From NCBI RefSeq assembly GCF_000003815.2, contig NC_049980.1:6310659-6374658 (forward strand): DNA of 64,000 nucleotides, in the 5' to 3' direction. The translations under genes were made by a program, and so were the position numbers. Source of the DNA: Branchiostoma floridae (lineage: Eukaryota; Chordata; Leptocardii; Amphioxiformes; Branchiostomatidae). Position 1 is the stretch's first letter; the number at the start of each line of letters is the position of its first letter. Below the pieces are notes generated by a model, which ran no database searches, was not told where the DNA came from, and was given only the letters and a program-made list of their open reading frames with translations. Positions 1 through 11,719 of the stretch are shown piece after piece.

Positions 1-447
1 ATATTATATATGAGCGTAAAAGGTTAGTTGAGAGTTGAAGTTTATTGTTTGAGTTATTGAAACGTCATTCCATATTTGAGACTCAAAGTCCAAGTATTTG
101 TGAGTAAAGTTTTGTACAGCAAAATGTTGTATAAGTTGAGTTCAGCATATATTAGATACTAGTTTAAAATGCCATCAGAAAGCAGGTTTTGCCAAATAAG
201 ACATTCAAGCACTTAGAACATTTGTGACCATTCCTTAAACTTAAAGTTTGTACTTCCAAGCCACGTGCACGTGTGAGCCAGTTAATCTTATCTAATGTCT
301 TCAAACAATGTCAAAACAAAAAGGATGGACATGGACATTGTCATTTTTCATTAATTTATTACTTAACCCACTTCCAACAATGATATCTTTAATCTAGGAA
401 TCAAACATGGCATGAAATGTTTGGGATTTCTGTATTAGGAAAAAAGC
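1..447. other. Intergenic, nothing recognised
   Basis: AT-rich sequence with no coding exon, RNA gene or repeat that I can recognise. It could be the 3' untranslated tail of a gene lying to the left, but nothing in the sequence shows this. Confidence 0.4.
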
Positions 448-667
448 TAATGCTAGTTCACCTTTATTTGCAGGGTAGCCAATATCCATTGTTTTTAAAA
501 ACAGTATTTGGGGATATCAAGTCAATGGACAGTGTTTTCAAACAACATTGCGATATTTTAAAAATATTTCAGTTTGAAACCATTGTTTGTCGACTTGATA
601 TCTCTATAGATACCGTTTTCAAAAACAACGGATATAGGTTACCCCACAGGTAAAGGTGAACAAGCGA
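448..667. mobile_element. Fold-back MITE, family A, copy 1
   Basis: A ~220-bp palindromic element. The left end reads TAGTTCACCTTTATTTGCAG and the right end is its inverse (GGTAAAGGTGAAC). A second, inner inverted pair surrounds GATATCAAG / CTTGATATC, so the whole element can fold back on itself. Five more copies occur in this window (near 4824, 6301, 22250, 25994 and 44985). It has no coding capacity, so it is a non-autonomous DNA element. The small open frame inside it is an artefact. Confidence 0.8.
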
Positions 668-2301
668 TGGGTGCTGCAAGAAAAATTTTGAATTGAATCT
701 ATCTGCCTATTGCAGCTGTTTGTATTAGCAACTTTTTGATCATATGACATTGTGTACCTTATTTTGCTTGATCCTGAACTTGAAAAGGCAAGCTTTGTAC
801 TTTTTAAGGGACCAAATGACCATTGGCTTCTACCAGCAGTAACCACCTATAGTTATGGATTCTAATAGATACAAAATGCATCTCATGATCCACCTTTGAA
901 ACCATGCTGTATGTGACACAGACAATGCAGTCTTAGTTCAATTCAAACGTAGGTAAATTCTGTACCAGCTTGCACAGAGGGGCATCTGTTTGGTTTCTTT
1001 TGATGATTGTGCCACAAACCATTTCAAAATTTTATCATCTGCAACAAAATTTTTTTTCATCTTTTTTTTCATACATTTTTGATGGAACACACAGAAAGGC
1101 ACATGCAGCCTGTTAAATCTTATTTCAAGCCACACTGAAAAGTTCTGTTTTCCATCTGTACATACACATGTTTAAGAGAAGGCGTTCTAGCACCGTGGAC
1201 AGGTACCACATGGAATGTACTACTTGTGAGAACTGCATTGGCAATCGCAAGTCACATTCTTACCATGTATCCACTAGAATCAAATAGATGCCTAAAATGC
1301 TGTTTGACCATGAGTTCACTTCTCAGTTTACAAATATGATGTTTTCGTAGTTCAAATGACCTTTGAACATCAAGACTTAGTGTTTCACTACATTTTCACC
1401 TTTTGCTTCTCTGAGTATGCTTTGAAGTAAAAATGGTCAAGAGCAATGGTCAGTTACATGTACTTAATTGACAGTAAAACGGGTGGAGGTTCATTCCATA
1501 ATAGCTCTACATTTAGCCTTTCAAGTAAAGGATTTTATTCAATACTTTCCAAACTGGTGTGTATGTAAGCAGTTTACAAAGAAAGTACAGTCGCAAGTCT
1601 AGCCAATGACTTTTGCATTGTCAAATAGATACAAATGAAATTGACACAAGAATCTGCTGTTTCAAGATATAATCTGTAATCTTATTTTCTACCATTGGTA
1701 TGAAAAGATCCGTGTGTACATCTGATTCAGTGTTTACTGGCTATAATCCTGTCCAAAACAAATCTTGTACTTTGACAAAAATTGTACTTAAACGCCATGG
1801 TGTCATTCAGGCTGACTAGTTAGTGAGAAGCATACACATTTATAGGCGAGGGCTTCTGGTATTTCTTCCATTATACATATCATAGACTTATCTAGAACTA
1901 TTGCTTGAGACAAAACAATGGGTAAAGTGCTTAAGCACTAAAAGTAAAGACAATTATGATTTACAGATGGTAACACACTTGAAAACATGTACTGATGTTC
2001 CATGAATGTTCAAACCTTGCAAAGATAGTAGCTTGGCTGGCATTTCGGAAAAGACTGAATGGAAGCGTTATTTTGGTGCATTCCAGGAACTTTATTTTGC
2101 ATTTACCCTTAATGGGTACATTCCAGAAACTTTGTTGTGTATTTAGCTTTATGGTGTATTTCATTCAGGTGTCAAAGAAAGCTGTACAATCATTACATTG
2201 TGGTAAGCTTCATGTCATTTTGATGTTTTGAAAGGAAGATGGCATATTAAAGAAGAGAAGACAAGATGCTGCACTTTTTGCTCATTTCCCTTGTGTGTCA
2301 C
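668..2301. other. Intergenic, nothing recognised
   Basis: About 1.6 kb of T-rich single-copy-looking sequence. Short open frames on both strands have no recognisable similarity, no convincing splice sites and low-complexity composition. No gene is called. Confidence 0.4.
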
Positions 2302-2334
2302 AGTGCGTGTGTGTATGTGTGTGTGTGTGTGTGT
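2302..2334. repeat. (GT)n microsatellite
   Basis: An interrupted GT dinucleotide run. A related GA/GT-rich low-complexity stretch follows at about 2720-2800. Confidence 0.8.
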
Positions 2335-2370
2335 CGGAAGTTTGATAGGTGTTTTACATAATGCTACAGT

Positions 2371-2630
2371 GCTAGATAGATATCATCCAAATGATAACAC
2401 AATTTGCTTAGCCAATTAGCAAATGCCATAATGAAAGTGACGTTGATAGAAACTGATGAGTCGGATGTAACGTTAAAGAGAGTATATGTTTATCCAGGTG
2501 AATTGTGATGAATAATTCCTTACTTGGCGACATGGCAGTGGGGACCTCTAGCTATTAGAGTAATTACTGCAGGTCGATCACACCACTGCTGCAGTACTTT
2601 CATTGATAACTAGGGGACGTTTTTATCCAT
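2371..2630. repeat. Direct repeat, left copy of a ~250-bp pair
   Basis: Matches 3343-3587 in the same orientation. Shared blocks include TGATGAATAA, CTTACTTGGCGAC, GTGGCAGTGGGGACC and CTGCTGCAGTACTTTCATTG, and both copies end in TTTTATCCAT. The copies are diverged by substitutions and small indels. This is either a local duplication or two copies of an unnamed dispersed element. Confidence 0.7.
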
Positions 2631-3342
2631 GTAATTGAAGCTGATAGACAAACGGAGACAAAACAACGGAAGATGCAAAAATGTAGAATCTGATGTAGAT
2701 ATCTATACAACCTAGCTATGAGAGAAAGAGTGTATGTGTGCATGAGAGAGAGAAGAAGAGCGAGTGTTCGTGTGCGTGTATGTGTGCGTGAGTGAGAGAG
2801 TTGTGATAGGCCCTGGGTTGTTTTAGTTTTGACTTGTAAAATCAACGCCATAACACCGCCACATACAAAAATATTGTTATAGAGGTCATCTCAAGATTGT
2901 CTCGAGCACCTAAATATCTTAAGTGTATATACCTCATGCTTACTGATGATGCATTGGTACATCTCTTTAAATGACCTTAAATTCATGTATTTCTCTCTCG
3001 TAGTGTTGTATGGTACCTGGTGGAAGTATGAAAGTTGATGTTACATCTACATGTAAGTAACTTGAGTTAGCATGAATGCATGCCCAAAATACAATACTTA
3101 TTTTGCATAGTTCATGAGGAACGTTTTCACGGTCAGTTGTGGATCATTGTGTTCCATCACAGGAACTTGAAACGCATACAATGTATAATTTAGACAGAGT
3201 CGACTCTTCGAAGATATCGATTATGCGAATGGAACCTAATTTCAATTATTCATTCAGGAAATACTAAACTGACCGTGATGGTAACTATGTAACTTATATA
3301 ACGTTACTTGTGAGTGTAAAAAGCACGTGATGTTATACATCG

Positions 3343-3587
3343 TTAGGCAAATATTATTCTAATGATGACACAATTTACTATTATAATAATAGTAGTGACG
3401 TTATGTGACAGACTGACAGGAACTGGTGAGTCGGATGAAAAGATCTTATCCATGTGAATTGTGATGAATAACCCCTTACTTGGCGACGTGGCAGTGGGGA
3501 CCCCTAGCTGTTGAAGTAATCACTGCAGATCGATCGCAACACTGCTGCAGTACTTTCATTGATCACTAGAAGCCGCTTTTTATCCAT
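3343..3587. repeat. Direct repeat, right copy of a ~250-bp pair
   Basis: Second copy of the 2371-2630 repeat, in the same orientation about 970 bp downstream. It ends just before the candidate exon at 3924. Confidence 0.7.
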
Positions 3588-3903
3588 TCCTAGATACTCA
3601 TTGGTCACAAAGGCAGCACCAGTGCATGGTGAGATTTATTCAATTCATGACTAGTTTTACCTATCGAACTTGAATGAAAAAAGAGACGTTAACTGCAGAA
3701 ATTTCAATTTTGATTAAGATTCCCAGATACTGGACACACTGGAACACCATATATACCCATAAATATGCGGGCTCAGCAGTACAAGGGTTAAGACATGTAG
3801 AAACATTGCAAGAGACATGTTATATTTCAGATCTATTAGATATGATTTGGGTCCAATTTCTAGCCTCGACCGACCCCTAATCTGAAGTGGTTAGTCCCTA
3901 AAT

Positions 3904-3911
3904 TGACGTCA
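3904..3911. promoter_or_regulatory. Palindromic CRE (TGACGTCA)
   Basis: A perfect 8-bp CREB/ATF consensus within TTGACGTCAA. It lies 13 bp upstream of the ATG of the candidate exon at 3924. The close spacing to an ATG with a good donor makes it worth noting. A single 8-mer can also occur by chance. Confidence 0.35.
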
Positions 3912-3923
3912 ACTAAACCCAGT

Positions 3924-4010
3924 ATGGCGGCATTGTTTGAATCTTCGAGCGGAAAGACGTTGGAGAAATTTGACTTTTTGGACACTTGGGATTTGCGAGC
4001 TACTATGGGG
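3924..4010 (+). CDS. Candidate first coding exon of an unidentified gene
   Basis: I do not recognise the product. What is seen is ATGG (good Kozak +4 G) followed by 29 sense codons of ordinary, non-repetitive composition (starts MAALFESSSGKTLEKF, ends DLRATMG). It runs straight into a strong donor, G|GTAAGT, in phase 0. A perfect CRE sits just upstream. No second exon could be found, and the reading frame closes 15 codons into the putative intron. If real, the gene runs to the right on the + strand. It could equally be a chance combination of a short frame and a donor-like hexamer. The larger open frame at 4175-4576 is not linked to it by any acceptor I trust. Confidence 0.25.
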
Positions 4011-4823
4011 GTAAGTTTTCATGATCTGGAATATTCACAGATGAGATTATAACACCTTATGACACGCCTATTTTAATATTATCGCCAATACAGATATCCA
4101 TTAGTGTCATTACTTCCATGAAGATGGAAGGTATTGTTGTCGGTTAAAATAATACACTGCAATACTGACTAGATATGATAGGAGTCGCTGTGAGACCGCC
4201 TGCAACCATGCCGATTTTTAGAACAACACTTTCTGCAATGAAGTACCTCGTCCCTCCTTTTAAAAGATGCAAACACAGTAAAACACCACACACTCTTGAT
4301 GGGGAGCCGTTTGTTTCAGGCACTGCGCGGAATTTATGCATAAACTCAATTCGAGAATTTCTTCTCTGGTTGACTCCGTTGTGCCTGGAAGAAAGGACTG
4401 GACTGAACGCCGAACGAGATATAAGCATGAAGAGCAGAAGCGTGGAGAAAAATACGAATTATTTACAAATTTTTATCCTCTTCGTGCTGTGTAAAGTTAT
4501 GTACTTGGAATTCCGTGATTATTTGCAAAAGAAACATATCTATGACGATATACAAAATGTAACTTTACCGCTATAACGTTCTACATCAGTGGCGTCAGCC
4601 AAGTTAAATTCACGATTTCGTTCCATTTCCTTTATGGGGTGTATTTTTACGATGTCTGGTTCCGAGAAGCTCAGACTAAGTCATATGTCTTCATAAATGT
4701 TTTCGGTCTGAAGTGTTGGCAACGTACCAAAATGGTTCACATCTTGTACTTTTTTTTTTTTTAGTTTCCTCAGTGCGAGGCCATATGGGCCACTTCTGGG
4801 CACTGAAGTTGCGCTCATTACAA
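4011..4823. other. No supported gene
   Basis: Contains open frames on both strands (the longest is 133 codons at 4175-4576) without recognisable domains, Kozak context or splice support. A T-homopolymer lies near 4749. Confidence 0.35.
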
Positions 4824-5034
4824 CACTACTTCACCTTTATTCGCAGGATAACCTATATCCGTTTGGGGGATTTAGGTATATCAAGTTTAAAACTACGGTA
4901 GTTTAAAACTACAATGTTTTGATAATACTGCAATTTGAAACTTCCGTCCGTCAACTTGATATCCCTACATGTACGTTGCCTGTTTAAAATACAACGGGTA
5001 TAGGTTACCTCGGATAAAGGTGAACTAGCGTTAA
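4824..5034. mobile_element. Fold-back MITE, family A, copy 2
   Basis: Left end TTCACCTTTATTCGCAGG, right end CGGATAAAGGTGAACTAGCG, with inner GATATC arms. Same structure as the copy at 448-667. The right flank CTAGCGTT matches the right flank of the copy at 6301, so the TIR probably extends to AACGCTAG. Confidence 0.8.
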
Positions 5035-6300
5035 AACACAGGGATAAATCTTCTCACAGTTTGGTATTCATCACTTTGTCCAGATCATCTCCAGACTTTC
5101 TGAAAACGAAACGAATCTTGTAACGATTTTGGATCTGTAAACATAGATTGCAGACAACGTAATGTCATCCACATTCAGTTAAATGAAGAAAGATAGTCCA
5201 TTTTACTACCCAGACGTTAGCGTTACCTTGTCAAGGTCCCTAAACTATTGGATGCACCCTTCCCGGCGGGTCAGCAGTTCAATGCTAATCCCATGTTCCA
5301 GCGGATTGATTAAGTGCGATGTCTGCGTGCAAAGCAGCTGTGATACGTCTAGCCGCGCCGGTGAATAAAAATCCAATGAAGCACATGTCAAGGTTAGAAT
5401 AACCTTGGTGGTGATAGTCGCTGGTTTCTATTTTGTACGTAATGTCGGGTTTAGGTTACATTTAGTGGAACTGAATTAGTGGCTCAATGCATCTACATTC
5501 ATATAATGAAACCCGCAAATAACCCCACTAGGGGCAAAGCAGGAGGGAGTTTAGATCCCAAGGAAAGACCCAACTGTGTCACGACCGCGACAAGCAGAAT
5601 GCTCCATTCTGGTACATACTGTCCGTAGTCTGGCTATACTGTCCGTGGAACAAGAGAATACTTCTAGGCGTCAGCTCTGGCCAATAGATGTTGCAATTTG
5701 TGTTGGTGGCTCCCTAGGGTGCGCTTCTGGGCTGGTTTGAGAATACTACTAATATCATGATTAATGTCGCTGTTGATGAGTTCATAGAATGTGGTGAGGT
5801 GGGCGTTCCCCTTTTTTTCGGGGAGAAAAGGACAGACTAAGGCCTCCTGAAAGAATATGCTTCTTTGAAAATCGAAAACCTGATCACGAAGGTTGAAAGT
5901 GAACCGTGCATGACGAATTCATGACCAAATGCAAACGATAGCTTCGGTCAATATGCAAATGACTGTGAACACACATCGAAACAGACAAACAAACAGAATG
6001 AAAACAATACCTCCGTTTCCACGTATGTAACAACGTTTCCCACTTTCATATTTCTTTTTGTTTTTTCTTCAGTACTTCCGTGTCTGTTTCTGAAACACAA
6101 GCACGCACACACTTCACATACAGCGGGTCTTGAGTTATATATAATTGCGAAAAGCACTTTACACCTACCCGTTTGAGCGATCTCTTGCCGCACACTGTAC
6201 CAAGTCGTAATGGAGGGCGAACTTCTCATTTTGCAAGAGCATCCGTTCACCTACCACGTAGAGAGGTGGGCATGAATTCTGCACCATCTGTCTCTAGAGA
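5035..6300. other. Intergenic, nothing recognised
   Basis: No exon, RNA gene or clear repeat is seen. The open frames here are short and uninformative. Confidence 0.4.
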
Positions 6301-6511
6301 TAACGCCAGGTCACCTTTATCCGCAGGGCAACCTATATCCGTTGTAGTTAAAGACGGCATTTAGGGATATCAAGTTTACGGTTGTTTCAAACTGCAATGG
6401 TTGGAAACTTTTGCATTTTGAAACAAGAGTCCCTCGACTTTATATCCCTAGATAACCTGTTTCTAGATACAATGGATATAAGTTACCCCCGAATAAAGGT
6501 GAACTAGCGTT
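6301..6511. mobile_element. Fold-back MITE, family A, copy 3
   Basis: TAACGCCAGGTCACCTTTAT at the left and ATAAAGGTGAACTAGCGTT at the right, with the inner ATATCAAG/CTTTATATC arms. It is the copy in which the long TIR (AACGCTAG...) is easiest to see. Confidence 0.8.
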
Positions 6512-6729
6512 GCCGACCACTGAAATCTGATTAAAGAAGAAACGCGCGAACAGACATGTAAGGAAAGAAATGTCAGGACTCAAACATCATCCGATTTTAA
6601 CAAGGGAGGGCGGTTTTAGGAACACTGTACGTCTTGGTTTTGAAAGAGAAGATCGTTTGTGGCTTAAGCTTTTATATCTTTACATGTTTATTTTTCAATC
6701 GTTGTTTTGAATCTTTATGTCTAGAGACA

Positions 6730-6750
6730 GTATCTTTCCTTGGTGCTGAA
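6730..6750 (-). promoter_or_regulatory. Degenerate RE1/NRSE-like motif
   Basis: Reads TTCAGCACCAAGGAAAG on the minus strand. This is one mismatch (GGACAG to GGAAAG) from the 17-bp core TTCAGCACCNNGGACAG bound by REST/NRSF in vertebrates. It is isolated from the main group at 29-34 kb and is the only one on the minus strand. Confidence 0.3.
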
Positions 6751-6949
6751 AGAGACATCATCTGTAGAACTAGCTTGTACATGTACGGGATAATGCAGAT
6801 TGGTATTGTTTTCATTGTTGTTCGTTTTATTGTTGCAGCAATTAGATGTGTACATGGGCCTTCACTGGTATTTTAAAGTGAGGAAGAATAAGTATAGTGG
6901 ATAACAATTTCTTTGTACGCAAGCTGTAATGATTAATAATATTTTTTTT

Positions 6950-7090
6950 TCAAGACCGACCCTTCGGTGACCGCCTGTCACCTTCTTCAGGGCAATTCTG
7001 ACCAGTTCTGTTATGTACTGCAGGTAGATGTCGCTGTTAGCAGATGCGGTCCCAACCGTAGAGCATTTACGCAGCTGCCGTGTTAACAAT
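6950..7090 (-). repeat. Dispersed repeat ending in a GGTCACCGAA hairpin, copy 1
   Basis: On the minus strand this reads GGGACCGCATCTGC...CAGCGACATCTACC...GCCCTGAAGAAGGTGACAGG and then CGGTCACCGAAGGGTCGG. It matches the + strand copy at 11130-11240. GGTGAC/GTCACC form a hairpin. Similar CTGAAGAAGG...CCGAAACGTCGG tails end several retroelement families, so this is probably a retroelement 3' fragment. The 170-codon open frame across it is not a gene. Confidence 0.55.
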
Positions 7091-8044
7091 GCAATCCCAA
7101 ACGTAGCTAGGTAATACCGAATCGTCGAGCTTGTATAAACAATTTGTTTACAAAAGAACTTATCTATTGTCTTACCAATCTGATCGATGAATCCAATTTG
7201 CGAAACAATCAAAGTTGCCCTAGAACATGATAATCTGACAAAACCTCTTGGACAGTTTACCGGAATCCATTTCCCTGTGTGATATATATATATATATGTT
7301 CGCTCTGTGCGAGCCACGCTAATAGTTAGAAGCGGGTCCGTTTTACTCCAATCCACACAGCAATTTCCATCCATCAGCGGACATCATAACCCCTAATTGT
7401 CAATATTTTTCCTGAGGAGAAAAAAAGAACGGAGTTCCTTTGCACGATGCCGTAATTTGCCATTGATTGGTTCGATCGCAGAGCCTTCTGGGATCTAGTG
7501 GGCGTGACCATCTTCCGGAGAAGCCGGCCGGACGAGATCTAACCGCTCTCCCAACACACCGAACCAGGTTTGTCGCTTTTCCATGTATCTTTATAAGAAT
7601 CTAATAATAACATCAAGTACATGGGTTACGTACTGCAATTTCATTTCGCATCTATTGCTAGCTTCCTTTCCTTTTAGATGACAGTGATTTTCTGGGTCCG
7701 TTTTGCAATCTACTCGTGTTCTGTCCATGTAGTATTTGATCTCCAAGCAGGAGTATATATGGAGCATATTCTATCCGTCTGTTCGCAGCGGTTTGCGAGT
7801 TTCTTTGCAAGTGTTATGTGGGTTTTTTTTCTGCACCCAGACAACATTCTGCAAAAGGAATTACTTTACAAGTTGGGGCTAAACACACGCGCGTAGAGAT
7901 ACAAAATATATATAGAGAGATGGGTCTCATGCTATTCTAAGTCAGAAACACTGTGTGAGGGAGCTTATTTCACATTCTGTTGCGGTGTCCCAAATGTTGC
8001 TAATGTCACCAATTGGTTGGATCTGTTTGCCTGTTGTTACATTG
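7091..8044. other. No supported gene; moderately GC-rich patch
   Basis: About 7440-7570 is a more GC-rich patch with an ATTGG (inverted CCAAT) element and a G|GTTTGT donor-like end near 7567. It could be an untranslated first exon, but there is no further support. A short TA run lies near 7281. Confidence 0.2.
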
Positions 8045-8308
8045 GTGTAAACGTCCAGTGGATTGATGACGTACTTGGAAAGTTGTTTACACGACGTATC
8101 TCGAGATTTCGTCCGAGATTTCTTATTTGAGAATTTCTATTTGCTACATTTCACATTACGAGATTTCTTACCTTTCTTACGAGATTTCTCATTTGCTACA
8201 TTATGAAATTTCTTATTCAAGAATTCTTATTTGCTACATTTGTGTAAACGTCCACTGGATTGATGACGTACTTGGAAAGTTGTTTACACGACGTATCTCG
8301 AGATTTCT
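8045..8308. repeat. Direct repeat pair (65 bp) with (GAGATTTCTTA)-type filler
   Basis: Segments 8045-8109 and 8242-8308 are almost identical (GTAAACGTCCA[G/C]TGGATTG and on to ACGACGTATCTCGAGATTTC). They enclose several partial copies of GAGATTTCTTATTTG. A local tandem duplication with internal slippage is the simplest reading. Confidence 0.75.
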
Positions 8309-9130
8309 TCCGCCGCGGGAAATCTTGTGCGACACCGGCTGCCCGGGTCAGGGCGCCCGGTACTTTATCACCGCCTTGCAGTCGTCCGCCCACGGGAAAT
8401 TGCGTAAAGTCACACTGACTTAATTCTATTGATGACATCCTGTGGAAGCCCAAAAAATAATGCGCGAGGGCGGAAAAAAGACAAATCCAGCAAACAAAAT
8501 GCTTCGATCTTTAGAGACGTATCACATAAGATTCGTACGAATCTCGTAAGGCTCGTGCAAATGCTTAGGCACCCCTTCATTGACCACAGAAACACGTAGA
8601 AGAGAAGCTGGGGCCATCTATGTGCTTGAATGTTTGCCTTCTTACAATGGTGGACTTTTGGTGTACATTGCTTGTATGTAGTAATAAATTTAGATTAGTC
8701 ACTTGTACCTAGCCCACATACGATCACTTCATGTTAGTACGTTAGTATTTGATTTTATTCATTTGCAATTAGCATGGGCATAAATTTGCAATAAAACATA
8801 TCATAACAAAGGCTTTTCCTTTAGACTCGTGTTTTTTATAAGCGGAGCCCTTTTTTGGAGAGCAGAAAGACGTTCAGATTCTATCGTGATCATCTGTCTA
8901 GATCTCTTTTCGCGGTGCCATTTTTATCAACGTCTTAGGTGTTAGGTCACTAAGTAGGTAAAGCTTCAAAGAGATGCCTTAAGTTATCGCTGCTGTACAT
9001 ATTATTGATAGACGGTCGATTAAGTGATGCCATCTCTGTCATTAGTCTTTGTCAGGTGTATCTTCTTACAGAGTCTTAAGTCGATGTGGTATCGATCAGC
9101 TTTAAGTTTCCACGTCTCTTTCCCTCTCTT

Positions 9131-9135
<5 letters not shown>
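8309..9135. other. Intergenic; one fragment of a dispersed element
   Basis: Near 8405-8470 the minus strand carries a 'GGATGTCATC...' block. That block also occurs near 14450, 20360 (minus), 20950, 27195 and 48165, so it marks a dispersed ~90-bp repeat. Nothing else is recognised. Confidence 0.35.

Positions 9136-9170
<35 letters not shown>
9136..9170. repeat. (GT)n microsatellite
   Basis: Uninterrupted GT dinucleotide run. Confidence 0.9.
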
Positions 9171-9224
9171 TACAGAAAACTATCCTCCTACTAACCCTCC
9201 GTCAACAATCATTGCAAAGTGGGA

Positions 9225-9493
9225 CTTTTTGTTATGAAAAATGGAGGTATAGTTTTGGCAGTTAATTTGCTTGTGTTTGCGAGTTTGCTTGTTCCAGCTG
9301 CAGTTTTCGGACATTTCTGGTCAGCAAGCAGCTAGGAAGTCCAAACATCCAATCATTTCTAGTGTTTGTCAGACCCTACCAACACATCAAATATGAAACC
9401 AGTCCATACCGCCGTTCTTGAGTTATCTTGTTCACCAACAGACACGCAAACGCTGCCCAAAACATAACCTCCATGACGTTTCATGGAGGTAAA
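9225..9493 (+). repeat. Dispersed short element ending in an AACCTCCATG hairpin
   Basis: The sequence runs from ATGGAGGTATAGTTTTGG to CATAACCTCCATGACGTTTC and ATGGAGG, closing in a hairpin (ACCTCCATGA/TCATGGAGGT). It includes the block GTTCTTGAGTTATCTTGTTC, then ACAGACGC. Related segments lie at 10085-10300 (minus) and 13440-13592 (plus). A SINE-like or other non-autonomous element is likely. The class is not assigned. Confidence 0.55.
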
Positions 9494-10084
9494 AAAGGGA
9501 AACGTCCGGAAATGACCCGAAACTGTCCTCAGAGTTTAGCCACCCGGTAACTTCTTGCTGTATCGTATCTCTATTTGTACAGCTTTACGGGTCCCTCGGG
9601 CGTCCATATCACAACAGTGCACGTTTCTTACTGATCGATGAGAAAGTTAGAATTATGTCTTCCGCTTCTCATAAGTGAGGATTTGCCTGCTTGGCCTTGC
9701 TGCAAAGCAACAGATCGGTTTGACCTTGAGATACCATCTAAAGGGAAAGGTCGTTGTCCGGAATTATCAAACACACTTTCTCAGAAAGTCGCCCGCCCGA
9801 ATCACTGCTCATATTTCGAGAGGAGAGCAATAACATTAATCTTGGGTTGCCATGAAAGCTAGAAAAGCCAAAACATAGTATTATAGGCACAGGACTGCCG
9901 TCGCAAAACTGCGTAACATCTGCCAGAAACTACACTTTGAAACCGGAAGACATAACCAGACTTCTCCGAAACAACGAATATTGTAATCTTAACAGAATAA
10001 AATACGGACACCTTTTTATTAGTAGATTTATACAACAAAAAGCTGAACTTTAGTCTGGTACACTCTATGTTCTCTGTTTTATAC
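9494..10084. other. No supported gene
   Basis: Short frames on both strands without domains. No RNA gene or clear repeat is seen. Confidence 0.35.
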
Positions 10085-10300
10085 ACCTGAGGTAAGACAA
10101 AGTCATGTGTGTGTGTGTGTGTCTGTGAACAAGAACGGCTGAATGGATTGGTTTCATACTTAGTGCGCTGGTAGGATGTGATAAAAGCTTTAACTGATAA
10201 GATTTTGGACCCCCTAACGGCTTTCCTTGGTACTGCAGCGGAACTTCCGATTTTGATATCTCGGGTTCTGGACAAGCTACAGTCACGAATTTCTCGTATT
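10085..10300 (-). repeat. Dispersed short element, inverted copy
   Basis: On the minus strand the block ACCAATCCATTCAGCCGTTC then TTGTTCACAGACACACAC corresponds to the element at 9225-9493. The + strand block TTGGTACTGCAGCGGAACTT (10228-10247) recurs in diverged form near 23250. The open frames here (138 and 101 codons) are artefacts of the repeat. Confidence 0.5.
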
Positions 10301-11129
10301 CTTTTGCCAGTTTTGGTCCGTACGTAAGCCGGTGGAAAGTTAAGTTATGTACAATAAAGTCTGCATTCAAATCATAGCATTGGTAGCTAAAATAGCCTCA
10401 AGGAAAGAACATTAATTATTCTGGGGGCTTACCTGTCACATAAATGCAGTACAGGAACATCTACAAACCTCCAGTGCGTTACATCATGTCTTTCCTGTCT
10501 TCCTTGACATCGGATGTGACATGACCGTGTCTTCTTCCTGCCCACTCATTCCGCTGGGTACACTAAGCAGGTTTCTGCAAGTCTTGTCATCGCTAGCTAC
10601 ATGTCTACACCACCACCTCTGACATTTCCCTACCACTTGAGCCATCATGAGTGCAGTAATAACTGAATAGGTGAAGCAAGTCGTGAGGGTCTAGCGGTTG
10701 TGGAATTTTGGATAACAAGAAGGGGGTCAGAAAGGTTTTGCGTTGAACCAAAAATACTCATTGTGTCCTAACACTGACTTCTCCGGTATCGTTCAACGCA
10801 TTGCACACAATACATGGTTTTATGACAGTCTTTTTGGTTCCAGCGTGGGTAGTTGATGCTTACAATTCATCGAGTTGTTTCAAATAGAATTTTGCTAACG
10901 TTTGTCCTGGGTTAGGCCTCAAAGGTATGCAGAATCTTGAACCCTGGATTGAATGTCTTTCTTGTTTGGAAGTGTTCATGTCCCTGAGTCCTATAAATGT
11001 TATCAATTGCACTCAATCACAGGCACTCGTGACGCAGATATTTAGCTATTACAGTAAAAAGAAACCTCCCACAATTTCTTTTCATGTTAAACCGCATGAA
11101 CCATCTATATATGTAAATATGTAAATACT
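10301..11129. other. Intergenic, nothing recognised
   Basis: No exon or repeat can be supported. Confidence 0.35.
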
Positions 11130-11240
11130 TTACGTTTGGGATCGCATCTGTACGCAGCGACACCTATACTGCAGTACAAGTCAGAATTTCCCTGAGGTGG
11201 CTGACAGACGGTCACCGAAACGTCGGTTGAATAAAACACT
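11130..11240 (+). repeat. Dispersed repeat ending in a GGTCACCGAA hairpin, copy 2
   Basis: Contains GGGATCGCATCTGTACGCAG, CTGCAGTACAAGTCAGAATT and CTGACAGACGGTCACCGAAA then CGTCGGTT. It is the plus-strand counterpart of 6950-7090. Probably the 3' end of a retroelement. Confidence 0.55.
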
Positions 11241-11304
11241 TCGTTGTGTACAAAGAATCATGTGAAGCTGTTATTCATGTTTTGTAGAGGCCCATTCCAA
11301 TGTC

Positions 11305-11719
11305 NNNNNNNNNNNNNNNNNNNNNNNNNNNNNNNNNNNNNNNNNNNNNNNNNNNNNNNNNNNNNNNNNNNNNNNNNNNNNNNNNNNNNNNNNNNNNNNN
11401 NNNNNNNNNNNNNNNNNNNNNNNNNNNNNNNNNNNNNNNNNNNNNNNNNNNNNNNNNNNNNNNNNNNNNNNNNNNNNNNNNNNNNNNNNNNNNNNNNNNN
11501 NNNNNNNNNNNNNNNNNNNNNNNNNNNNNNNNNNNNNNNNNNNNNNNNNNNNNNNNNNNNNNNNNNNNNNNNNNNNNNNNNNNNNNNNNNNNNNNNNNNN
11601 NNNNNNNNNNNNNNNNNNNNNNNNNNNNNNNNNNNNNNNNNNNNNNNNNNNNNNNNNNNNNNNNNNNNNNNNNNNNNNNNNNNNNNNNNNNNNNNNNNNN
11701 NNNNNNNNNNNNNNNNNNN
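11305..11719. other. Assembly gap (415 N)
   Basis: A run of undetermined bases. Open frames crossing it are meaningless. Confidence 1.

Noticed and set aside
4175-4576. 133-codon frame as a second exon for the candidate at 3924
   Set aside because: No convincing acceptor in the right phase and no recognisable domain. A matching minus-strand frame shows it is not compositionally special.
6862-7374. 170-codon minus-strand frame
   Set aside because: It overlaps the retroelement-like tail repeat. No domain is seen and part is a TA microsatellite.
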